A stretch of DNA of 64,000 nt from Proteobacteria bacterium UBA2363. GTDB taxonomy: Bacteria; Pseudomonadota; Gammaproteobacteria; Xanthomonadales; UBA2363. The notes under the pieces are model-generated. The model was not told the DNA's origin, did no database searches, and saw nothing but the letters and a program-made list of their open reading frames with translations. Positions 1-5,860 of this stretch are shown piece after piece (position 1 is the stretch's first letter; the number at the start of each line of letters is the position of its first letter). The DNA lies in assembly GCA_002344355.1 (NCBI GenBank), contig DDTN01000046.1:1-64000 (forward strand), read 5' to 3'. The position numbers were made by a program, and so were the translations under genes.

Positions 1-50
1 ACACACAAAAAATCGGACACGCCCGCCCAACATTCTTAGCGTGGACACTA

Positions 51-293
51 ATGGTGGGATGGAGCGCCTTGATTCTGAGTTTGTTGCTGGCCTTGGTGTC
101 CTTCTACACTAGTCACAAGGGTCTCCGACAGTTGCTGACGGATCACGCAAATGGTCCGTGTGACATCATCGATAATCGTTGGATCAGGGCCACTGTCTGG
201 ATCAACCTCGCGGCAGGCTTGTCATGTGTTGCAGGCATCCTGCTAACAGCCGTTTTTGCCTATTCCAACTTCATTCCCAGGGTGAACAGCTAA
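51..293 (+). CDS. Small two-helix membrane protein, unknown function
   Basis: This is an 80-residue protein with two hydrophobic segments, about residues 3-20 and 47-70, separated by a polar stretch, so it is likely a small inner-membrane protein. No family is recognised. The reading frame stays open from this ATG back to the left edge of the window, and the upstream codons encode more hydrophobic residues. The true start may therefore lie outside the window and the first membrane segment be longer. No clear Shine-Dalgarno precedes the ATG. Its stop overlaps the next start (TAATG), implying translational coupling. Base composition is AT-richer than the chromosome, as in the rest of the element's left part. 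Confidence 0.6.
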   Translation: MVGWSALILSLLLALVSFYTSHKGLRQLLTDHANGPCDIIDNRWIRATVWINLAAGLSCVAGILLTAVFAYSNFIPRVNS

Positions 294-436
294 TGAGCAA
301 GGACCGCAAGCCGACGACACCGCCTGCCTCTTCCCCCTCCAAGCCGCCCAGCCGTTCGAACAAAACGGGGAGCACTACGCCCGTCAAAGATAAGGGATAC
401 ATTCCCTACACTCCACCCCAAAGGCCGAAAAAGTAG
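293..436 (+). CDS. 47-residue Pro/Lys/Ser-rich peptide, unknown
   Basis: The ATG overlaps the stop of the preceding membrane-protein gene (TAATG). The 47-residue product is highly polar, rich in Pro, Ser, Thr and Lys, and ends in a PQRPKK tail. It has no hydrophobic segment and is probably disordered. No family is recognised. The tight coupling to the upstream gene is the main reason to believe it is expressed; it may be a soluble partner of that membrane protein. Short length and low complexity make the call tentative. Confidence 0.45.
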   Translation: MSKDRKPTTPPASSPSKPPSRSNKTGSTTPVKDKGYIPYTPPQRPKK

Positions 437-534
437 CTCATGCGACTTTCTTTAGCCGGGGGCATTGTTCCGCGGGCAGGTGGCGCCGGAACTTTATAGG
501 GCGGTTGCCCCTGCCTTAGCAGCTGGAGCAAGAC

Positions 535-999
535 ATGTCGGACACGCTGCCCCAAAACATCGACGCCTTTAACCGCGTGGTCGCCAAGACCCTTCTCACC
601 CTATACGACCAGTTTCCTACGCCAGCGGATCTCGACGGCCATAAGGTCGGCGAGCAGGTGGCGCGCGAGCTTGACGCAGGGGACAATGAACAAACCTTCA
701 AGATCATCGCTAGCATCGGGCCAGAGACGATCGAGTTCTTGGTCGCCGAAGGTTTCCTGAGCTTTCGCAGGGACATGCGAAACATGGACGGCGCGGGCAA
801 GTTCCCCCAAGCGCGCCTCACACTTCGAGGCCTGACGCTCTTGGGCCAGGTGCCCGAAGGCGTCACCCAAAAGGATGAATCCCCGACGCTGGCGCAGCGT
901 CTCGGGGAGGCCATGAGACAGGGTGCAACTCAGGGGATTTCTACTGCGGTAGGCAAACTGCTCTTCTTGGCCGGCACCAAAATGATTGGCGCCGGCTAA
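535..999 (+). CDS. Conserved-looking 154-aa soluble protein, unknown function
   Basis: The protein opens with a helical region (about residues 8-40). It continues with a middle part (55-105) whose pattern of helices followed by a short strand-like FPQARLTLRGLTLL segment resembles a winged-helix fold. The last 40 residues are Ala/Gly/Gln-rich and could be an amphipathic or membrane-touching helix. I do not recognise the family, and a DNA-binding role is only a guess from the winged-helix-like pattern. The start at 535 follows a purine-rich GGAGCAAGAC stretch. The stop overlaps the stop of the convergent small gene at 996. Confidence 0.6.
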   Translation: MSDTLPQNIDAFNRVVAKTLLTLYDQFPTPADLDGHKVGEQVARELDAGDNEQTFKIIASIGPETIEFLVAEGFLSFRRDMRNMDGAGKFPQARLTLRGLTLLGQVPEGVTQKDESPTLAQRLGEAMRQGATQGISTAVGKLLFLAGTKMIGAG

Positions 1000-1199
1000 C
1001 GCTGGCGCAGCTCCCCGTGATACAGGGCCGCTACGCGATCCAGGTGCGCGGCGTCGCACGCCTCCATGATGGCGGTGGCGACCCGCTGGGCGGCGGCCCG
1101 GTGCGCCGGCTCGCGCGGCTCTGCCCGCAGCAGCCGACCGACGCGTCGCCAAGTATGAAGCAACGAGTGGAGAGTCCCAGCAGGGTTTGCGCTCACCAT
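996..1199 (-). CDS. 67-aa Arg-rich small protein, tentative
   Basis: This short minus-strand frame encodes a basic, helical protein (HTWRRVGRLLRAEPREPAH near the middle, then an Ala-rich helix) without a recognised domain. It begins 29 nt after the upstream membrane-protein gene at 1229 and reads the same way, so it could be the third gene of the unit that starts with the ImmA/IrrE-type protease. Its stop overlaps the stop of the convergent gene at 999. The ribosome-binding site is poor and composition is closer to that of the integrase operon than of its immediate neighbour. It could be spurious. Confidence 0.35.
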   Translation of the reverse strand: MVSANPAGTLHSLLHTWRRVGRLLRAEPREPAHRAAAQRVATAIMEACDAAHLDRVAALYHGELRQR

Positions 1200-1228
1200 T
1201 CGATATACCCCATCGGGTCAACGAACAA

Positions 1229-1765
1229 CTACCCGCCTCCAGTGTCTCTGTAGGCCCTGACGAGCGCGCTTAAAGGGACGAATGTTGTAAAGGCATCATC
1301 GTCGCCCCCCCGGGCAGCGTTGCCAGGCAGCCCCGTCTCATTGTTGCTAATGCGAACGATTGCAACCCCCAAGCCCAATGCGATCGAAACAACCAGTCCC
1401 ATCGTCACCGAATAGAACACGATTGGTGCGATGGAAGTCGCTGCCAGTCCTACGAAGTAGAACGGCCTCGCAAACCAGACTTGAAAGAGGAAAGCGAAAA
1501 GTCCCACGAGGGCGACGGTCATCATGAACAAGAACACGATGAACACAACACGACGCATGTAGCGCCGATCCTTCTCCCCCTTTAGTTCGCTATCGATATC
1601 CACCCTGTGCTGTTCATCAAGCACACCTGCGGAGAGATCCGTTGCTCCCCCATTAACAACATTCGAGCCCTGTTGAGCACTAGTTGGCTTGCCAGAAGAA
1701 GGGGGCATCGGTCTTCTCTGCGGCGCTTTTCGGGGCACACTTTTTCTTCTACGTTTGCCCACCAT
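1229..1765 (-). CDS. Two-helix membrane protein downstream of an ImmA/IrrE protease
   Basis: This is a 178-residue protein. The first 25 residues are very basic (KRRRKSVPRKAPQRRP). A polar, Ser/Asn-rich linker follows, then two long membrane segments at about 70-95 and 103-135, and a soluble tail of about 40 residues. No family is recognised. It lies 29 nt downstream of the protease gene on the same strand. The gap between them holds a perfect 8-bp hairpin whose 3' arm includes part of the GAGGG Shine-Dalgarno, so translation may depend on ribosomes finishing the protease gene. By analogy with protease-controlled membrane effectors it could be a target or partner of the protease, but that is inference. 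Confidence 0.65.
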   Translation of the reverse strand: MVGKRRRKSVPRKAPQRRPMPPSSGKPTSAQQGSNVVNGGATDLSAGVLDEQHRVDIDSELKGEKDRRYMRRVVFIVFLFMMTVALVGLFAFLFQVWFARPFYFVGLAATSIAPIVFYSVTMGLVVSIALGLGVAIVRISNNETGLPGNAARGGDDDAFTTFVPLSALVRAYRDTGGG

Positions 1766-1770
1766 GAACC

Positions 1771-1793
1771 CTCGCCCCCGCCAGAGGGGCGAG
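1771..1793 (-). promoter_or_regulatory. Hairpin occluding the ribosome-binding site of the membrane-protein gene
   Basis: The arms CTCGCCCC (1771-1778) and GGGGCGAG (1786-1793) form a perfect 8-bp stem with a 7-nt loop. Read on the minus strand it starts 2 nt after the protease stop codon and ends 5 nt before the next ATG. Its 3' arm runs into the GAGGG Shine-Dalgarno. This is the geometry expected for translational coupling, in which a ribosome ending at the upstream stop would melt the stem. A terminator is less likely because no T-run follows. Confidence 0.5.
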
Positions 1794-1794
1794 A

Positions 1795-2271
1795 CTAACG
1801 TATCAATCCCAAGTTCTTCAAGCGGTACTTCATAGCAATCTCCGACACTTTGTAGATGTCCGCGAGACGCGAAACTGAAGTGATGCCTTTTTCTGTGACC
1901 AGCTCCAATACTGATTTGTACGGCATGAGCAACTCCGCAGCGAAGCGGTTGGCAGCCGCCTCAATGGGGTCGCTATTCAGCGCGCTGAACTGCCGCGTAC
2001 CATCCCTCGGTCTCTCACCATGTCCAAGAACGTAGTGCCCAAGCTCGTGTGCCACCGTGAACCGACGGCGAGTCTCGGGTTCATTCATGTTCACGACAAT
2101 CTTCGGTAGCGGCCCAGAGATGTGATAGCCACTGTATCCGCCACTCTCATCAGCAGGAACGGCCTTCACCGCGACGTTCACCGCTTCCGCCACCGCAACA
2201 GGGTCAACCGGCAGCGGTCGCTTGTTCCACGTCTTCCGAAGAAGCGCCAAAGCAGCCTCTCTCTCGCGCAT
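1795..2271 (-). CDS. ImmA/IrrE-family metallo-endopeptidase
   Basis: This is a 158-residue protein with the zinc-protease signature HELGH at about residues 74-78, preceded by the typical RRRFTVAHE strand and helix. It is followed by EAAANRFAAELLMP, whose Glu is the usual third zinc ligand. The C-terminal part resembles the helical region seen after the protease domain in this family. Characterised members cleave a partner repressor (ImmA with ImmR, IrrE with DdrO). No HTH repressor gene is adjacent upstream here, which is unusual. It is the first gene of a unit with the membrane protein downstream. A strong AGGAGG lies 9 nt before the ATG, and a TATAGT -10 candidate lies further upstream. Substrate unknown. 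Confidence 0.88.
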   Translation of the reverse strand: MREREAALALLRKTWNKRPLPVDPVAVAEAVNVAVKAVPADESGGYSGYHISGPLPKIVVNMNEPETRRRFTVAHELGHYVLGHGERPRDGTRQFSALNSDPIEAAANRFAAELLMPYKSVLELVTEKGITSVSRLADIYKVSEIAMKYRLKNLGLIR

Positions 2272-2274
2272 GGC

Positions 2275-2301
2275 ATCAACCCTCCTGGTGCATCAACTAT
2301 A
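2275..2301 (-). promoter_or_regulatory. Likely promoter -10 and strong RBS of the protease gene
   Basis: Reading on the minus strand, TATAGT (2296-2301) lies about 25 nt upstream of the ATG and is followed by AGGAGG, with 9 nt between that and the start codon. The surrounding 2280-2400 stretch is AT-rich. No good -35 hexamer is seen at 16-18 bp, so the promoter may be activator-dependent or the -10 assignment may be wrong. The rest of the 2302-2464 gap holds nothing I can name beyond one DnaA-box-like 9-mer at 2393-2401. Confidence 0.4.
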
Positions 2302-2464
2302 CACCATTTCGTGCCGTAAAGCGTCGTTTAGTTCGTTGTTTTTATTGGCTTTTTTCTTGCGCTCAGTGGCGAGACAGGCTTTCGTAAACAGGTTGTCCAC
2401 AACCCCGCCCTCTACGGTTGCTCAGCGCACTACGCGGATGTCAGCCAACTGGCGGCGCCTTCTG

Positions 2465-3202
2465 CTAGCGAAGGCGCCCAGGACGAGGGAAAGTCCAGAG
2501 GGTCAGGCCGCGCGCTCTGCAATCCTCTCGCCGGCTGACCAGCTCGGGCCAGCCCTCGCCAGCAGCCTGCACGCGGCCTTCCAGCGCGACCCCGCCGGCC
2601 TCGCCGCCCAGCGCGAACGCACAGGCGACCGCCTCGGCAGCGCCTGCCAGCTCGGCCTGCCGGGTTTGCAATGCTTCGGCCAGGTCGGGCTGCTCTCGGT
2701 GGAGTAGCGCCACCTGCGCGGAGGCCACTACATCCGGATCGGCGCCACTGACAAACGAGGAAGCGCGGATCAGGACCTTGATCATCGCGCGGTCACTGCC
2801 CTGCCGCAGCGCGGCACGGGCGCGGCCGGCCTCTCGCTCCGGCAGCGAGCGGAAGGTGCGCGCAATCTCCAGGTCGATCAGTGCTTGACTAGCGTCGGCT
2901 GTGGGTCGGGTCGCCAGGGCCTGCCGGCGGTGGCCGTCGGCGTCGGCACGAAGCTTGCGAAGGTCGGAATGCGCCCCGCCCAGCTCGCGGAGGCCTTCGG
3001 CGGCTGCGGTGGCGGTGTTCTCTTTCATCGCCAAGGGCGACCAGCGGGGATCTTCGGCCATGGTGCGGCGGCCGGCCTCGAAGCCATCAACGGCGAGCTT
3101 TTCGCGCCAGACAATCTCGAAGGCGTCACCGGCGATGCGGTGCGGCCACGAGGCGAGCAAGCGCTCTTTGCCCTCCAGTGCGGCGGAAATTGTGGTAGGC
3201 AT
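2465..3202 (-). CDS. 245-aa helical protein, unknown, last gene of the integrase operon
   Basis: The protein is soluble, Ala/Arg/Glu-rich and almost entirely helical by composition, with charged heptad-like stretches around 60-130 that could form a coiled coil. No motif or family is recognised. It starts immediately after the stop of the upstream gene (TAG followed directly by ATG), so it is the distal gene of the long operon that begins at the integrase. Its C-terminal 30 residues are basic and Pro-containing. A structural or DNA-handling role in the mobile element is possible, but nothing in the sequence shows it. Confidence 0.6.
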   Translation of the reverse strand: MPTTISAALEGKERLLASWPHRIAGDAFEIVWREKLAVDGFEAGRRTMAEDPRWSPLAMKENTATAAAEGLRELGGAHSDLRKLRADADGHRRQALATRPTADASQALIDLEIARTFRSLPEREAGRARAALRQGSDRAMIKVLIRASSFVSGADPDVVASAQVALLHREQPDLAEALQTRQAELAGAAEAVACAFALGGEAGGVALEGRVQAAGEGWPELVSRREDCRARGLTLWTFPRPGRLR

Positions 3203-3400
3203 CTAGGGGCCCTCGGTGGTGTTCGGCTCGGTGGACTGGTCTACAACATGCACGCGGATCACGCGGGCATCGGCTGGAAGATTCAGCCGGCACCGGGCAT
3301 CGGCGTCGGACTCGTGGGGTAGCGCGCAGCCGACGGGCTGCAGTGGTGTAGCGAGATCGTGGGCGGCCTCCAGGGCCTCCACGCGACGGCGGGCGGTCAT
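3203..3400 (-). CDS. 65-aa protein, unknown, element operon
   Basis: The gene is coupled by an ATGA overlap to the gene upstream and directly abuts the gene downstream. The product starts with a basic helix (TARRRVEALEAAHDL) and has a central LNLPADARVIRVHVVDQ segment that looks like a pair of beta strands. No family is recognised. The conserved coupling supports expression; the function is unknown. Confidence 0.5.
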   Translation of the reverse strand: MTARRRVEALEAAHDLATPLQPVGCALPHESDADARCRLNLPADARVIRVHVVDQSTEPNTTEGP

Positions 3401-3591
3401 CGGTCTGTCTCCGGGAGCCGGCGGGCCACGGCGACCGTCAACGGTCCAGGAGGCTGCGCAGCGGCGAAGCGGTAGAAGTCGGCCGCGTCCTGATCGATCT
3501 CAGCGGTCAGCACGAGGGTCAGGTGCGGCATGTTGGTGGCAAGGCGCTGGCGCTCGATCTCGCGCAGGCGGTGGTCGTGGCTTCGGGTCAT
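3397..3591 (-). CDS. 64-aa protein, unknown, element operon
   Basis: This small protein is coupled on both sides by ATGA overlaps (with the DUF5681 gene upstream and the 65-aa gene downstream). The N-terminus is basic with HDHR, followed by MPHLTLVLTAEIDQDAADFY, suggesting strand then helix. No family is recognised. It sits between a DUF5681 protein and unknown proteins, the kind of neighbourhood found in phage-derived islands. Confidence 0.5.
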   Translation of the reverse strand: MTRSHDHRLREIERQRLATNMPHLTLVLTAEIDQDAADFYRFAAAQPPGPLTVAVARRLPETDR

Positions 3592-4001
3592 CGGTTTTCC
3601 TCCAGGGCGCGTAGCCGCGCCTCGATCTCGGTGATCTCGACAATGCGGGTCAGGCCGGCGAGGGCGTCGAGTAGGCCCTTGCCTGTCGCGGGGTCGATCT
3701 CGCCAGCAGCCACTGCCGCCAGCACGTCGCGGCCGGCATCAGCCAGGTTGCCGGCGGCGTTGATCGGGAAGGACACCGGCAGCGACTGAGGCCGGAGCGC
3801 CGGCAGGCACCGGCTTAGGACCAGCTCGGCGGCCCGCATGTCGCCGGCCTTCGCCTCGGCGACCACGCGCTGCACGATTTCCGGCAAGTCGGCGGACAGG
3901 GCCTCGCGCAACGCGGTGCGCCGGTCGGGGCGGCCCGGCGGGCGGCCGGCCGGGTTGCCGGACGTGCCAGGCTTGAATCGACCTCGGGAACGGGTGGTCA
4001 T
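3588..4001 (-). CDS. DUF5681-domain protein
   Basis: The 137-residue protein opens with the hallmark FKPGTSGNPAGRPPG (about residues 9-23), which defines DUF5681. The rest is helical, with an AAELVLSRCLPALRP stretch near 57-71. Members are common in prophages and integrated elements, often near packaging or replication genes. Their biochemical role is unsettled, and the basic Gly/Pro/Arg N-terminus suggests nucleic-acid contact. It overlaps both neighbours by 4 nt (ATGA), so it is translated as part of the element operon. No terminase gene accompanies it here. Confidence 0.85.
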   Translation of the reverse strand: MTTRSRGRFKPGTSGNPAGRPPGRPDRRTALREALSADLPEIVQRVVAEAKAGDMRAAELVLSRCLPALRPQSLPVSFPINAAGNLADAGRDVLAAVAAGEIDPATGKGLLDALAGLTRIVEITEIEARLRALEENR

Positions 4002-4198
4002 CCTGCTATCCCCTTGATCGGTTCAGGCCAGCGCTCACTGAGCGATCGCTCAACGTTCGCTCCGGCAGCGGACCGGCGGGCGTGCGCCAATACGGTGCGG
4101 CAACGGTAGAAGCATGGGGGCTTGGCCCTGGCAGACCTGCGTGCCCATAGGCGGCCACAGCACGCGCGGGCGTTCGCGTTGCCTTGGTGCCGGCCCAT
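3998..4198 (-). CDS. 66-aa Arg/Cys-containing protein, unknown
   Basis: I chose this start because the ATG at 4198-4196 overlaps the upstream stop (TGATG) and the gene's own stop overlaps the DUF5681 start (ATGA). It therefore fills what would otherwise be a 200-nt gap in the operon. The 66-residue product is strongly basic, with four Cys in the first half (ARACCGRLWARR, then CFYRCR), possibly a small zinc-binding or DNA-binding protein. No family is recognised. The in-register coupling on both sides is the best evidence that it is real. Confidence 0.5.
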   Translation of the reverse strand: MGRHQGNANARACCGRLWARRSARAKPPCFYRCRTVLAHARRSAAGANVERSLSERWPEPIKGIAG

Positions 4199-4524
4199 CA
4201 CGCCGCACCCTGTTCCGGCTGGCGGTTCGGCGCAGACTGAGTGCGAAGCCGTCGCCACAGCAGCCAGCGGGCAGCAGGAACCGCGATCAGCTCGCACCGG
4301 CCCAGCCGATGCCGGCGGATCGGATCGCGCTCGCGGAAGTTCCAGCCCGGCGTCTTCAACGTAGGCGCCAACAGGTCTGCCAGGGTCGGCGCCGTCGTCG
4401 TGGTGCTGGTCTGCTTGCGCTTGCGCATGGACGGCTCTGCCTTGGTAACTTCTAGAAAGGTGTTCTCTCCTGGGGCAACCGGGAGGGGAAAATCGTCTGC
4501 ACTGCCCCACTGTGGGCCAGTCAT
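4198..4524 (-). CDS. 108-aa protein, unknown, element operon
   Basis: The start ATG (4524-4522) overlaps the stop of the winged-helix gene upstream (ATGA) and the stop overlaps the next start. The N-terminal third is low-complexity. The central RKRKQTSTTTTAPTLADLL stretch is a basic Thr-rich linker, and the C-terminal half (PGWNFRERDPIRRHRLG onward) is basic and helical. An internal ATG at about codon 33 could be an alternative start. No family is recognised. Confidence 0.5.
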   Translation of the reverse strand: MTGPQWGSADDFPLPVAPGENTFLEVTKAEPSMRKRKQTSTTTTAPTLADLLAPTLKTPGWNFRERDPIRRHRLGRCELIAVPAARWLLWRRLRTQSAPNRQPEQGAA

Positions 4525-5003
4525 GCAGCGGCCCTCCGCCTCGAAGGTGCGGATTGCCCCACCTCGGGGCCAACTTGGCCCACTGTGGGGCAGGCATCGC
4601 GTTTTTCCGGATGCTTCCACAGGTGCAACGGCGCAGCGGACGCTGGGTGGTCGTGCCGACCGTCGCACCGGTCAACGGCCCACCACGTTACGGCGTACAA
4701 GCTCGGCATGTTCTTTCCGCCCTGCCGCGTTTTGACCACGAAGCCGGCGGCTTCCAGTTCCTTCAATGCGCGGTCCACGCTGCCGTGTGCGCGCCCCCAG
4801 CCGAAAACCTGGTGCCGGCCGCGCGGCAGCGCGAGCGTGCCGTTGTTCGCACCTCGGTACTGTGCGGCCAGGCCCAGCAGCGCCTTGGTCGCACGCGCGC
4901 TCAGCGCGCGAAACTCGGGCGAGTCAAGCCAGGTATGGGGCAGCGCCAGAAAGGATCCTGTGCCGCCCTGCCGCCCCTTCTTTCGTGCGCGCCGATCAGC
5001 CAT
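4521..5003 (-). CDS. Winged-helix replication-like protein of the element
   Basis: This 160-residue protein has a recognisable central block: LSARATKALLGLAAQYRGANN, then SVDRALKELEAAGFV and TRQGG, then a SLYAVTW strand. This is the layout of the small winged-helix proteins found beside AlpA and integrase genes in integrative elements, where they are often labelled replication or HTH proteins. The recognition helix would be about residues 58-75. The start at 5003 (ATGGCTGA) overlaps the end of the 54-aa gene upstream by 8 nt, and the stop overlaps the next start. A role in element replication or transcription is inferred from family and context only. Confidence 0.72.
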   Translation of the reverse strand: MADRRARKKGRQGGTGSFLALPHTWLDSPEFRALSARATKALLGLAAQYRGANNGTLALPRGRHQVFGWGRAHGSVDRALKELEAAGFVVKTRQGGKNMPSLYAVTWWAVDRCDGRHDHPASAAPLHLWKHPEKRDACPTVGQVGPEVGQSAPSRRRAAA

Positions 5004-5160
5004 GGCCCAGCTCCCCCAGCAGCCGGCGCAGGCCCTCGACCTGGCGCCGGACGGCATCCACGTCGCCGGCATCGGCGGGCCTGTAGGGCCGCGCAGGCGG
5101 CGATAGCGGGGGGCGCGCGCTGTTCTGCATCCCCAAATGAAGGTCGGCAGGCGGGATCAC
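4996..5160 (-). CDS. 54-aa protein with GTG start coupled to AlpA gene
   Basis: GTG at 5160-5158 overlaps the alpA stop (GTGA), and the gene's TGA overlaps the ATG of the winged-helix gene. The product has a Pro-rich N-terminal half and a helical C-terminal half (DVDAVRRQVEGLRRLLGELG) with a leucine-zipper-like spacing. It could dimerise or bind a partner. No family is recognised. An in-frame ATG at 5130 is an alternative start, but the GTGA overlap fits the coupling style of the operon. Confidence 0.5.
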   Translation of the reverse strand: MIPPADLHLGMQNSARPPLSPPARPYRPADAGDVDAVRRQVEGLRRLLGELGHG

Positions 5161-5357
5161 GCCGCGCTCCGTTGACCCGCCTCGAACGCGGCCAGGTCGT
5201 CTAGGTGCCAGCGGACCGTGTTGGCGCCCAGCCGGCGCGGCTCTGGCAGCCTTCCGGCCTGGCGCCAGCGCCACAGGGTCGGCAGGCTCACACCATAGCG
5301 GCGGGCTACCTGCGCGGGCGACAGGAAAACGGGCGGGCTGTGTTCGCTGATTCGCAT
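5157..5357 (-). CDS. AlpA-family HTH regulator (excisionase-like)
   Basis: This 66-residue protein carries a MerR/Xis-like helix-turn-helix: FLSPAQVARRYGVSLPTLWRW, then QAGRLPEPRRLG and VRWHLDDLAAF. That is the standard pattern of AlpA or HTH_17 proteins. Such proteins activate integrase or excision genes in cryptic prophages and islands or act as recombination directionality factors. It lies one gene downstream of the integrase, as is usual. A perfect 9-bp inverted repeat just upstream contains its GGAG Shine-Dalgarno, suggesting translational or operator control. Length is typical. Confidence 0.85.
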   Translation of the reverse strand: MRISEHSPPVFLSPAQVARRYGVSLPTLWRWRQAGRLPEPRRLGANTVRWHLDDLAAFEAGQRSAA

Positions 5358-5360
5358 TGA

Positions 5361-5386
5361 CGTGTCTCCGGTTGCGTGGAGACACG
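5361..5386 (-). promoter_or_regulatory. Perfect inverted repeat covering the alpA ribosome-binding site
   Basis: Arms CGTGTCTCC (5361-5369) and GGAGACACG (5378-5386) are a perfect 9-bp inverted repeat with an 8-nt spacer. On the minus strand the downstream arm reads GGAGACACG and lies 3 nt before the alpA ATG, so the GGAG Shine-Dalgarno is inside the stem. It could be an RNA hairpin that hides the start site, or a DNA operator for AlpA or another repressor. Confidence 0.55.
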
Positions 5387-5388
5387 AT

Positions 5389-5430
5389 GCCGGCCGAAAC
5401 GGAAACCGGCCGGCTACTTTTCCGTTTCGC
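5389..5430. promoter_or_regulatory. Nested inverted repeats between the HTH gene and alpA
   Basis: Two overlapping dyads are visible: CGAAACGGAAA (5394-5404) with TTTTCCGTTTCG (5419-5430), and GCCGGCC (5389-5395) with GGCCGGC (5408-5414). The first spans the stop codon of the upstream HTH gene. The region probably contains an operator or attenuator controlling alpA. No canonical promoter hexamers are evident. Confidence 0.4.
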
Positions 5431-5860
5431 TGAGGACTTGGCGGACCCGCCTATCCGAGCATCCCAGCGTCCGGGCGATCAGCGCAGCGCGGCCGCGCTC
5501 CGGGGTGCCACACGCGGCGAGCCGGTCCCACTCCGCGCGAATACGATACCCCAAGGGCGGCAGGTCAGGCTCAGTGCCCAGCGCCTTGTCGATGCTTTCG
5601 GCCATCGCGCCCAAGTCGTCAAGCTGGGCGATTCGCCTGGCCCGTCGGCGCTCCACGATGCCGGCGGCGCTGCGCTCCACGTCATCGCGCGAAGCGGCCT
5701 CGGCCGCGCGCAGCTCGGCGTCGGCGATCAGCTCGGCCGGGTCGGTCAGCTCCCGCCACTGCGCGAGGGCGAGGGCGCGAAGGCTCGGCGTCAGCTCGGC
5801 GCGAAGTGCCGCCTCCAACTGCTCGTGGACCTTCGTGGCATCCGCCTTGCGGCGGGTCAC
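5414..5860 (-). CDS. 148-aa protein with C-terminal HTH, coupled to integrase
   Basis: GTG at 5860-5858 overlaps the integrase stop (GTGA); this coupling decides the start. The protein is mostly helical and charged. A central ERRRARRIAQLDDLGAMAES stretch and a C-terminal GRAALIARTLGCSDRRVRQV segment (about residues 125-145) look like a helix-turn-helix. It may be a DNA-binding accessory factor for integration or excision, or a regulator of the operon. No named family is recognised. The gene ends within an inverted repeat ahead of alpA. Confidence 0.6.
   Translation of the reverse strand: MTRRKADATKVHEQLEAALRAELTPSLRALALAQWRELTDPAELIADAELRAAEAASRDDVERSAAGIVERRRARRIAQLDDLGAMAESIDKALGTEPDLPPLGYRIRAEWDRLAACGTPERGRAALIARTLGCSDRRVRQVLSETEK

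Noticed and set aside
2330..2402. AT-rich stretch beside a DnaA-box-like 9-mer TTGTCCACA as a possible replication origin of the element
   Set aside because: Only one box, no iterons or repeats and no clear initiator gene next to it. It fits equally well as a promoter region for the protease gene.
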